From: Owenia fusiformis
Lineage: Eukaryota > Annelida > Polychaeta > Sabellida > Oweniidae
DNA: 64,000 bases
Reading direction: 5' to 3'
Assembly (NCBI GenBank): GCA_903813345.2
Contig: CAIIXF020000001.1
Coordinates: 35,495,366-35,559,365 of the forward strand
The notes beneath the pieces were generated by a model. The model did no database searches. It had not been told where the DNA came from and saw only the letters and a list, made by a program, of their open reading frames with translations. This document shows, in pieces, positions 43,701 through 55,700 of this stretch. Numbering within the stretch: the first letter of the stretch is position 1; each line of letters opens with the position of its first letter. A program made the translations under genes and the position numbers.

Positions 43701-46700
43701 ACCGTAGTTACACCATAACGTATCATAACTTCCGGTAGAGGCGAGCTGGTGAGTAATTTCTATTATTTTGACAGTTCAATTTTACATGTCTTTAGTATTG
43801 TGCACATGCTCTATGTGGACAAAATTCAGCTTATAGTGTCACACCATTTAGTGTCGTCTACCTTTTAGGAGCCATGTAAGGGTCCCATTCATGAGATAAC
43901 TCTTTTATTTCTAACTAAACTTCTTGCCTTTTATCATGCTTAACAGAGTGTATTTGTGTTTGTTTTTACATCACCGAAATATCACGTCACGTGATTTGTT
44001 AATCTCGCGGCACGGGAGATGATTGACAGAAGTGGGTGGGGTTTTGCTTATCCTCCCGCCTTTACGAATGCTTTGCAGTTGATTGACAGATTAGCTCTTC
44101 AAATGTGGAGATTGAAATATACATGATTGATAAAATATTCTAACGAACATTGTTTCGTAAATTTGACAATGGATCGCAATGCCAATCATCATGTTGCAGC
44201 AGCATGGCGATTATCGGGAATGGATTTTATTACCGGCAATTGAGAGTATCTACTGCCGCTGCCGACAACCCGGCATTACCGTAAGGCACTAATTCGGCCG
44301 TTGATGCCAAAAATTTAATGGTGGACTATGGCAGTGCATGGAATTCCAAGCGCGTTTTATTGATAACCGATAGTGAGAATTTGCAACCAATGAAATCATA
44401 GCACGGAAGTTAAACCCAATCATGGCAACAAGAACATTCAGATTAATAAATAAAAGCTGTGGTATTGGGTTTAACTTGTTGAACTAGATCTAGTGTAAGT
44501 TGTCACTCGTTATTTTTTGTGACTGAAATTCCTTACAAAATTTCCCTGCTTATCACCCTATTTCCTGATTTTGAAAGAATATGTTTTGAGAAACAATAAA
44601 AGGTCAGTGGGGCAAATGAGAAGCTGGTGTCAAATTGCTACAGAAGTTGATTTTGAACTGTGAAGTGCAAGCATGACTTCAAAATCACCAAAAATTCGAG
44701 TGACATTCTACACTGCCTCAAAGCTTACATAAAAAGCATGCTAGAAAACTTAAAAATTTATTGAGGTAGGTATTTTAATCGTACAGGCAAAAGATGGTGG
44801 CCTATTCAGCAGCAATAAATCAATACATGTAAATAAAATTGCAGGTGTATCAGTACAACACAACATGTCAATAAAGACTTCAGACCAGAAGTTGGCCAAG
44901 TTAACAATCTTATGGACATAGGGACACGACGAATACTAGATGAAGATAAAGATTTATTTAGAGAAAATGTGAGAAGGTTCTTCACTGAAGAAGTATCCCC
45001 ATATCATGCTCAGTAAGTGTTTAATTGATTGATGTATTGAGAAGAATGTTGTTTATTTAGAGTTTTGTAGTGTTTGATTTATTGTTGAATAGAGGCTCTG
45101 ATTCTTTTGTATTTGTCAAGTCCATACATAGTCTGCCAGTGTTTGTACTCCATACTCAAATGCCAATGCCAACTTTGTTAAACTAAGTATTATAACCTAT
45201 CACCTCTAGGTAAATACAGATATAAAGCTCAGATGTTACTGTGAACAAATATGAGCATACTCATTTTTAGAGCTGAATGTACCAATGTTGAAGCCTTTTT
45301 CATAAATAGCATGACTTCTCACAGGTCCCAAGGCTTTTTCTCTACAGGATGCTTTACCACTAGTTGTACAGCAGTACAGTCATGTACTAGTTTTGGTTTG
45401 AATATCTCCCCAGTTGCTCTAAAAGCAGGACTGTCTTGTGATTTTTCTCCCAAACAATCAGTGATGTTCCATTCTTATGGCTTATATACCATCTTACATA
45501 TTTTATTAATATATAAAACACAATTAGTCTAAAGCAATATACAATCGTTTTATCTATATTTTAAAAGCACTGTTCCACAACTGGATGACTCTAACTGCAA
45601 TTAGCTTCATTCAAGATGGTGGACAAAATTCGTTCGTTTTCGATAAATCTCCAATTACAGCCAAATCAAGCTGAATCTTGATCCCAAAAGTTTCGCCATG
45701 CAAACTAATAAAGATATGATTGTAAACAACCACAAATAAAGGCTCACGCACCCGCGATATTAGAGAAATTGAAAGAAAACGGCTTCACTTAGAATGACTC
45801 TAACTGAAGTTAGTGATGACGTAGGAATGAAGCTAACTGAAACGGGGAATGAAGCTAACTCAATGGGATGAATATATGGACGGCCCTGTCTGTTGTTATA
45901 AGATATCTAAATGTTATTGACTGTTGTTATTGGTTGTAGCCATTTGTATTTTGACATGGAGTGAGTTTCTATTCAATCCCATGGCCGGTGATCGTAGAAA
46001 TTGGACGGAGGGGAGCAGACAAATTCTGGTAGAAATTTCAATAAATCTGGAAAATTTACTTTTTCAAGACAAAATTTAGTTTACGATTGAATGGCCAAAT
46101 GAATAGACTTACGGTATGGTAAAATATTGTAAGTATTCTAGGATTAAAGTATATGATGTAAAAGGCGAAATGCCGCAAACGTCCGAAAGTCAATGTTTTG
46201 CTAGTCAAGCAAGAATGGTCTACACGACCTGTAATTAAAAAACTTGTAAGTGACATTATCGTCACAAAATTAATGTCATTGCTGAGTAATTAAGTTCCCA
46301 TACGTAATATAAAAAATAATTGAAGGGGCGGAGGGGGGGGGGGGCAATATTTCTATTATTCTTCTATTACTATTTTTATTTCTATTACAACTTCACCAAA
46401 GTTCTTGTATTTCAAAAATGAATTCATAAAACGTACAATGTAATATGAAGCTGGATTTTACAGCTCTGAAGAATGAAAAATGGGGAATTTTAAGTTATAG
46501 GACTTCAAGTCTAGAAACATCTCTTATCATGCCTGATATACATAAATGCTCCCCGATGCTCAATAAATAAATGACTTATCCATCACAGATAATCGTCACA
46601 TTTTTTCAAGTAGACTTAATGAAGTGGGAAAACCGACTGCGTTCCAATCGACTGTGCGACAATATATACAGGATCATGTTCCCCCTAGGACTATTAGACA

Positions 46701-49700
46701 TTAGTCAGTTACTGAACATGTCCCTCCATTAATTCACCCGTCCCCTTCTTGGCGGTACCAGGCTAGGCGTATACATGTACTGATAACATGCATACCAGCA
46801 TACAAATAATTCAACAAAAGGGGTAGGCTGCATGATACTTCAAGACTTGAGTGACTTCGTTAAGATAAAGTAGCAAATGTAGGCTAATGACGTACTCTTT
46901 ATTGTTATTTACGGTAGTCTAGTGTAAAACCAAACTTTCCATAAATTGGACAAATATTGTGCTTTTGTGTTATTCTATCAACAAGCTAAATGATTTTAAT
47001 TTGAAATATACTTAATAGTAATTATATTTAGTTTATGTAACTGGTTTCGTGACCATCAATCATTTATGTATCAGTGTATACGGAGTTGCAGAATGTGAGT
47101 GTCATCTCCCGGGTAAAGTAAAGGCATATTTTCTGCACTAAACGAAAATAAATCGTGTAATGCCGCTGTCACATCTATCCATCTTCTTCATTATTTCCAG
47201 CACTCTTTTTATTACCCCTTCAAGTTCAATTTCTGCAATAAATCAAATTAAATTACCAACATTTACACGATTGTGCTTCAAATAATCCATTATTATATCT
47301 TGATCAATTGTATTAAATGTTATTGGAGCATTCGCAAACAGCTATTTGTACTACAGGGTGGTAAAAACGTAATTCGAAACCATGCATTTTACTCATATCT
47401 TTTGGCGTGTACCACAGGAGGATCAACATTAACATTGTGACTATCAGTCCGATGGTTATCAAATGTGATAGAAAATTGAATGATGGACAAATGTGCCAAA
47501 TATCAGTGAGTAATTTCTTAAAATAAAAAAGAGGAAAATAGCGACAGCATTTCCATTTTTACCTGTAAATAATTATTTTGTTAAAGACTGATTAAATTAA
47601 AATTGTTTAAGAGTACTCAAACAACCAACATGTCTTAATTAATCGAATTTCACAATTCCCATTGGCAGACTTGGGGGATGAGGCATACGTATGTTAACGA
47701 AATGTGAAAGCAGAGGGTGTTGGCCAAATGATATTTTGTTTGAAGGGTGCTTCCCAATTACCCTATTTTTATCAAGTGTTTCTCATTACCTGTAATATCA
47801 CTTTTGACATCTTCGATTCTCTCTTCGTCAGTTCCTGTAAGATAAGTGAATTTATACATATAAAATTTGAACCAAATTATTATTTGAGTTATCAGATATT
47901 ACATTTTTATGGAGTGGTGACCATTTTGAATTAAACAGGCATTTTAATCGCCCTTACACACAGACGGACGGTCGGCTTCTCTATTTCCCTAAGAACTTCG
48001 TTCGGTGGGATAAAAAAAGTCATTAAGTGTAGTTACGGCGTCAAATTATTTAAAGACAACTCACCTTCTGTCTCATCCAGATCCAAAGCAATCTGTTTAT
48101 CTGCTCGCGCGATGGGAGATTGTGCCTGTTTTTCAACTATGTAAAATATAAATAAAATAAGTATGTCAATTACGAGTATAAAATGACATGAATGAATGCG
48201 TATATCTCTTATTCAGAGTCTATATCTGTATATTGACGTATGATAAACCACATTTTTGACATTATTTTTATTTTGCACACACATGATACACATTATATAT
48301 CCCGGGGTATACTGTAGGCCTTTCGAAGTTGCTGTTTCACAATCAAAGTAAAATAAGCCATTTGACATATGAGATGTGTTTTAGTGAAAGAAGAAGCATT
48401 CTATATTTTGTCCAATGACCCAACACGATACAGACTCATAGTCGTCTTTTACTTTACTCCAAGGGGTTTACATTTGACCATTTCGACCCACAATTACTTA
48501 CAAATGGACACGACGTGTTCTAATGAAAGAAGAACCCCATTTAGTACCTTTAAGCCCGGTATACACCAATGGGGCAAAATCCCACTTGCCCCATCGAGTC
48601 CCATCTTGCCCCATCGAATCCCAATTTGCCCCATCGAATCCCACGAAGTCCCATGGGACCTTGATGACTTTGCCCCATTGTGCCCCATCAAGCCCCATGG
48701 AGTCCCATCAAATCCCACCGTGCCCCATTGGTGTATGTCGGGCTTCACACAACACGTCATATGATCGAAAATCCCACGATGCCCCATGGAAAGAATGAAC
48801 ATGTTCATTCTCAATGGGACTCCATGGGACTTCGTGGGATTTTGCCCCATCGAGTCCCACCGAGTCCCACGTGGGACTTCATGGGACCTCATGGGACCTC
48901 GTGGGACTCGATGGGGCAAAATCCCACGGAGTCCCATGGAGTCCCACGGACTTCATGGGGCAAAATCCCAAAAGGTCCCACAAGGTCCCACGCAATGTTA
49001 AGTCTATGGAGGTCCCAACTTGCCCCATTGGTGTATACCGGGCTTTAGGGCCATCACAAGACGTGTTCTAGTGAAAGAAGAACCTCAATTTCGTATATAG
49101 CCCTAAGGGCCAAAAATGGACGTGTTCTAGTGAAAGAAGATGCAATGATCTATGGAGCACTATGGACAACCACGAGGCGTGTTCTAGTGATAGAAGTAGA
49201 CTTGATTACCTATGTTCTATAGAACACAACACAACACGAGACGTATTCTTGTGAAAGGACAAATTCACTATAGCTTCATGGTTAATAGGGACTTGTAGTA
49301 TTCAACTTTGACAAATTTTCATATTTTATGAGATGTTTCAATGGAGAGGTTTCACTGGAGTTATTAAAACATCTATATAGCTTACCCACCCTTGGTATAC
49401 GCAGCTAACGAAAATTGACCGGTACGGGTCAAAAGTTGGACCGGTACGGGTTAACGGTTTTATTTGAATTTACAGGGTGTTCCATATGTTTCAGGAATGA
49501 TGCTGTATTTTATTGGTTTTCTTTTCAATCTAGCTGATTTTTTAACAAAATGTGTCCAAATATGTTGTGAATAAGTTGGAACAGTTTCATATCTTGAAAC
49601 TCAGTAGACTGAATAATATGGTTGCTATAGTAACCTAGGGGTAGGGTAGGTGGAGCAGGTGTAACAACGCACAAAACATGACATTTTTGTAAAAATAGTT

Positions 49701-52700
49701 GTTTTTGTATGAAGTGTTCAAAGTATTAATTTGTCATAGTCGCATCAAACTTGTTGAAAATTAAAAGAATAAAGGTGGATTCCTGGAAATTAAAAATGTT
49801 ATCACACCTTTTATTAGCCATCATCATTATTTCAGCATCTATCCCTTCCGTATTAGTTAGCGCTCTCACTGTTCTCGGATGTCCACATTTTGGATAATCG
49901 GTCTCAGTTTCCTTTCCAGATTTGAACCGCTTGTACCACTCATACACTCTAGAGGTTATACCATCATTGAGTCCCCATGTGCATTCGTCAGGAGTTTAAT
50001 TGTGTCTGCTGCAGGAAACTGTTATTCACACATGTCATGTCTTGTCACAGATTATTGCCTAAGTCGAAGGTTTTCCTTTGCTAATGACTTTTCACTTTTC
50101 AAGATGGCCGCTCGTCCAAAATGACCTGTGTTTATTCTCCTTTGTGACTCATGACATGACAGGTGTTTAAATTGTGATGTGATCAAGGGTGATAACATTT
50201 TTTTTACTTTCTTTGAATCCACCTTCATTTTTGTTTAATTGATCCAACTCTGACAACCTAATACTTAGTCACACTTTGTACAAAAAAAAACTATTTTTAC
50301 AAATATTTCATATATTTTGCGCGTTGTTACACCTGCTCCACCTACCCTACCCCTAGGTTACTATAGTAACCATATAATTAAGACTACCGAACTTCATGAT
50401 ATGAAACTTTCCCAACTGATTTAAAACATGTTAAGACACATTGTGTCAAAAATTCAGTTAGATTGAAAAGAAAACCAATAAAACACAGCATCATTCCTGA
50501 AACATATGGAACACCCTGTAAAACAGCCATAACTTGCTCAATATTGACTTCCTCGTGTCTAATTTGAAATATATGATGCCTCCCGATGCTTTTAAGTACT
50601 CCAATTTTTTACAAATTTTTAAACGGACCAAAACTCTCTAAATGCGCATTTATGCTCTTTTCTCTCGAGAACGACTGTCTCATTTTCACGATAACTTTTA
50701 TTTAGTACTTCTAACATATAAGATCTATTTTTCCCCATCAAGGTATGATGTAAATGACATGCTATTTACATCTTGTGAGTTTCAATGACGCGCGTTTGGG
50801 GGTAGGTACGAAAAATGTCAAACAGAATGCGTGACATATACGTAATTCGCGTGAAAAGTCCGAACGAAATGCGTACATTTTTTTCCGGCTTTCGTATTTT
50901 TGCTGTGTAGACGATCTTTTTTAGAAATTTTTCTACAGAAATATTTTTGCTTGACAATTACCAGGTAAAATGCGTATTTGCGTGACATTTTCTGTCACGC
51001 AAAAATAACTGGCGTGACTTCAAATTCTTCAGCAAATGCGTGACAAATACGCAAATTGCGGGACAGTTGACAGGCCTGCAATAATAGCACATGTATTGAG
51101 CTGGAATTGATAAGTAATATACATTGACCAAAAAGGTTTTTACAACATTATATTCTGCATGACAATACTCGTATGCGAAATCATTGGCTTTCAATAGACA
51201 ATCTTTGAATGATGGTAACCAGGTAACATAATGTAAAACCTAGTTCCTCATTGAAATATCCATGGTGTATCAGGGTTCACGACTCGGGTCAAAAACATAA
51301 CTGCCAGGCTGGCAGTCAGTTTTTTCATAATTTCAAAATATGACTGCCAAAACAAAAAAGTGACTGCCATGAATAAAATCATTTTTATTCACCTAGAGCA
51401 ACTAACAATAAATGATAACAATAAAATCAAATGTCAGCTGCATCAAACAAGCCTTCATCACTATCATTGTCATCGCTGCCAGAGAAAATAATTTCACAAG
51501 TCTTACAAAACAGCAGTCTTTGTTGTGGATTTTCAATAACACATGAGAATTTTGTTACCCATGCCTGCTGGAAAGCCCATGGCTTTGGAGGCATTCTCTG
51601 AAAGGAAAAGTTCAGTAACTTAATAAACATGCATTAGAGTGTGTAATCTAGTTACGGATCTGATCAAAACACGAATCGAATTTTCCATACAAAAATAAAT
51701 ATTGGTGGGTGATAATGGATATGTTTCTCATATCTTTCGACGGATCTCTCACGGTTAATTCTATGAATATTCACAAAATGTTTCACAATTTGGTGATATT
51801 TTGATTACAACAGTTTCATTTATCTTTAAAATACAACATGAAAAGGGGCCGAGATGTTTACGATATTTAAAGATATTTGAATAGTATTTTATCGGTTCAG
51901 CTTTTTTCCAATAATTCAGGCCGCTGTTCCATTAGATGTAGAGCACCATGTGGTAATTTCATTGCAGTCTATCTAAATTTATTTACCAATAGGGGAGGGT
52001 GCTTGATGATTGGAAAAGCAATGCAGTATATTTACGAACATTAGAAAATATATCAATTTAATTGAAAGCAGAACTGGAAAAAGATCGCAAAATTATTTCA
52101 AAAATCAGAAAAATAACTTAAGAAACAAGTTTGATTTGATGTACATAAGTTTCATGTACATTATCAATCATATATTCGGTTAATGTTGACCAGGATCCTG
52201 ATGTGTAAAATAAGTCCACTGCCTAAATGGCAGTGGGTTTTTTCAACTTCAGTGCCATGAGAAAAAAGTGACTGCCATTGGCAGTCAGGCAGCCGTGAAT
52301 TTCGAACCCTGTGGTGTATGCACTGGTGATCCACTCGATTACGCTGGTTACCAAAACGAAGCGTTTTGTTAACAAAATGTCGGAACGTCGAAGGCACGAT
52401 TTTTCTTTTTTCCTTATTTCACGCGTTGTAGGCAGAATCCCCACGACGTTTTTTCTCACAACGTACATCAGTATCATTTGTTTTAGAAAATGTACATGTT
52501 TGCGAAAAAATAGCTCAGAGAACAACAGAATCGTCGATTTACTTCCTCACTTAAGTTACATAAACGATTTTTCGAAAAACAGTTAAGATCTGCACTTTTA
52601 ACCCAAACCGTTTATGTAACTAAACAAGTGAGGAAGTAAATCGACGATTCTGTTGTCTTCTGAACTATTTGTTCGCAAATATGTACACTTTCTTAAACAT

Positions 52701-55700
52701 ATGATACTGATACACGTTTGTGATAAAAAATGTCGTGGGAATTCTGCCTACAACGTGTAAAATAAGGAAACGAGAAAAATCGTACCTTCCGGATGTTCCG
52801 ACATTTTGTTACCAAAACGAACCGTTTTGGTAACCAGCGTAATCGAGTGGATCACCAGTGGTATGGCTTATAGAAGAAAATCAAAACGAACCTGCCATTT
52901 CAGTTTAGTTCAGTTTCCCGTCACTACTCATACTAATACCAACTGTAGTGTAGTTAGATTTACATCCTAGGATATATCCGTGGCTTAACTTATTAGTAGC
53001 TGTTTATCTCGTATTATCCATTGTGTGATCCATTGCCAGTGTGATCTGTAGTATTCTTAACTACTGTACTATCCCTTGGAATGCACAGCCTGTGGGGGAA
53101 CGAGTGTGGTTAATGTTTTCTTTAACCCTGACATGTACGCACCAACTACTTAATATTTACACAGAACAATTAACCACCAGTATCATGGGAAGGCATCATC
53201 TGTGGTCACGTGGTTACATAACAAGACAAAGCCCAGTGCGTATGACAAAACACAGTCTCTCACAAATAATCTAATTAATTAAGGAAATGTGTTCGAAGTT
53301 TAAAAAAGGGAGAATAAGAAGGTAAATTCTGTCATAGGCAATAATTTAGTAAACCGTATACACTTATATTATTTTGATAATGCACTGAACAAATAAAAAT
53401 GAACATTGCCTTTAACTGCATGTCTTCAATATTTAGGTTGTTACATCATTGTATACAATATTGTTGCTTCACGATAAAAGAAACCCTTTTTATCCATCAT
53501 TCGCTTACAATTTAGAATGATAATATTCTCCAGTGCTATTCGAATCGGGGGGGGGGGGTGCTTTTTGATAGTTTTGTTTAGAAAATCGTGCGAAAAGTGC
53601 TCAGAGTGGTGAAAACCTGCGGGAATTTGAAATAATTTCTGGCCAGGGAGGGGGAAACTACCGAACCTCCAGCTTCCCCTGGTTACGGAACTGCTTATTG
53701 GTAATTTGTATAGCCCATTATAAATCTCCATTCAGTTAGAGTCATCAATGGTGAAATCTGTGTTGGAGTTAGCTTCATTATCAACCTCAGTTAGAGTCAT
53801 TCTAAGTGAAGCCGTTTTCTTTCAATTTCTCTAATATCGCGGGTGCTTGAGCCTTTATTTGTGGTTGTTTACAATTATATCTTTATTAGTTTGCATGGCG
53901 AAACTTTTGGGATCAAGATTCAGCTTGGTTTGGCTGTAATTGGAGATTTATCGAAAACTAATGAATTTTGTCCACCATCTTGAATGAAGCTAACTGCAGT
54001 TAGAGTCATCCAGTTGTGGAACAGTGAAAAGGTAATGAATATTTACTAACATGTAGAAACATGTAACTGTTGTTGTTTAAAAAAAAGATACAGACAGGAT
54101 TCAAATCTGGCAACCAGAAAATCATTTGGTTAGAAGTCTGACGCCCTACTGACTGAGCTATCGCCCTTTAATTTCAGAATAACGTCATGAAAAGTACACT
54201 CATAGTATTTGGAAATGATCAATTGTAAGAAAGAAGTAATGCCTGTGAACAATCGTCAAAATTGATATCGTAACGAGTTAGTTGCTTTTATTCGACAGTC
54301 CCGCTTTAAGCTGGGGAAAATCATTGCACATCTATATTGAAAATGTTATTAAGTATTTTTTACCTTGGTTTATTTGCTAGAGATAATGTATCATTATCCC
54401 ACCAAAGAAGTTTGAGAAGGATATAGGCAAGCGCTCTGTCTATCCGTTTGTTTATTTGTGTTTCTGTCTGAATGATTACTCAATGGCGGTTCATGGATTG
54501 GATTAAGATTTTATGTGTTGATCAATACCTTAATCTGAAAATAGGATCTTTGTACCAGGAAGAATTTTCAAATCAATATGGCCAACATTTTTCTTCATTA
54601 ATAATCTTTGATCCGAGGGGTGGAGAAGCTATGTTTAAGAAGAAATTTTCCAGATGGTCACTGAATCCAAAATGGCCACAATTTTTTTGTACAAAATGAT
54701 TCCTGTTTTAAGTTATTTCTGTTCACCAACAATACAGAAAAATCCCCTATGACTCCTGGTTCAAAAGCTCGCCTATTTTCAAAATGGCCACCATTTTTGT
54801 CTCACAAAATTCACTTTTGAGCCATTTCCTAGCTTTACAAATAATCTCAGGTGTCCTGCATTGTAAAAATCCATGTCAATGTAAAGAGTAGTTGTATGAA
54901 ATAAATTTGTTACAAAAAATCAGCAAAAAATGATATCCATTTTTTTTTATTATTTTTAGCCATTTTAGTTAACATTGATTTGTCCATCTGTCTCGCGAAA
55001 TCCACTTTTCCGTCAACAATAGTGGCACGTTTTAAAACCTCTGTTATTATGTTATTTCTGTTCAACATCAATACAGAAAACTCCCCTATGACTCCTGGTT
55101 CAAAAGCTCGCCTATTTTCAAAATGGCTGCCATTTTTGTCTCGCGAATTCACGTTTGACCCATTTCATAGCTTTACAAATAATTTCAGGTGTCCTGCATT
55201 GATAAAATCCATGTCAATGTAAGGACATTGATTTGTCCATCTGTCTGGCGAAATCCACTTTTGGACCATTTGCCTTAAAACATCCGTTGATAGGATTCCC
55301 GTTTTAGGTTATTTTAGTTCAACATCAATACAAAAAACTCCCCTATAACTCCTGTTTCATAAGCTCGTCCACTTTCAAAATTCAAAAAATTTTATCCTTT
55401 TTTTATTTTCTGTCATTTTAGCATTCATTCACTTTTGAGCAACACCATGTGAGCCCAGTACCCATGGTACTATTTATCTAGTTAATTTGTGTGAAACCCT
55501 TGGACATTGAGATCACCCTGAGTGAACTCTGGTCCTCTTATCTGACATTTTGACTCAAATAAAATTATCAGTTGGTAAAACATATAAAGCCTGCTATTTT
55601 AAACTCTTTATCTATCATGGTTTTAAGTAGAAATCCTTGAAATCAAATTGTTATAAAACTATGAGTATCAATTGACAGGTTAATTGCCAACCAGTGAAGT

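Larger units (their letters stand above)
41185..44491. mobile_element. 3.3-kb inverted-repeat element, ACADL intron 1
   Basis: The left end is TAGTTCAACAAGTTAAACC and the right end, inverted, AGATCTAGTTCAACAAGTTAAACCC-like. AGTGTAAGTT (10 bp) occurs directly before the left end (41175-41184) and after the right end (44492-44501). Inner parts GTAATG, GCCGGTAA and GGCCTAGTGC-like blocks are also inverted near 41270-41340 and 44230-44310. A 9-11 bp duplication would suit a MULE-type element, but this is inference. It contains another element at 41570-43950. Confidence 0.55.
49387..50797. repeat. Dispersed repeat, copy interrupted by a mariner
   Basis: CACCCTTGGTAT, GACCGGTACGGG (twice) and TTAACGGTTTTATTTGAATT on the left; AAACAGCCATAACTTGCTCA through CAATGACGCGCGTTT on the right. 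The intact paralogue is at 57062-57425. The interruption is 49473-50518. Confidence 0.85.
45568..54026. mobile_element. 8.46-kb inverted-repeat element with 5-bp duplication, host of many insertions
   Basis: Left end CACTGTTCCACAACTGGATG and right end, inverted, CACTGTTCCACAACTGGATG. The arms (about 45568-45870 and 53735-54026) share GTTTGCATGGCGAAACTTTT-type and CGCGATATTAGAGAAATTGA-type segments. AAAAG flanks both ends (45563-45567, 54027-54031). The interior carries the elements at 48554-49044, 49473-50518, 51271-52311 and 52321-52860. No transposase of the host element was recognised. Alternatively the two arms are independent insertions. Confidence 0.65.

Noticed and set aside
48369..49071. 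Several overlapping open frames of 66-147 codons on both strands with HGVPWSPT- and GTRWDSMG-like repeats
   Set aside because: They are open in many frames at once because the DNA is a heptad repeat without stop triplets. They have no splice context and lie inside a MITE with clear ends.
54094..54167. Functional tRNA-Arg(TCT) on the minus strand
   Set aside because: The anticodon stem does not pair, the B box has changes, and extra bases are present. A tRNA-derived repeat is more likely.
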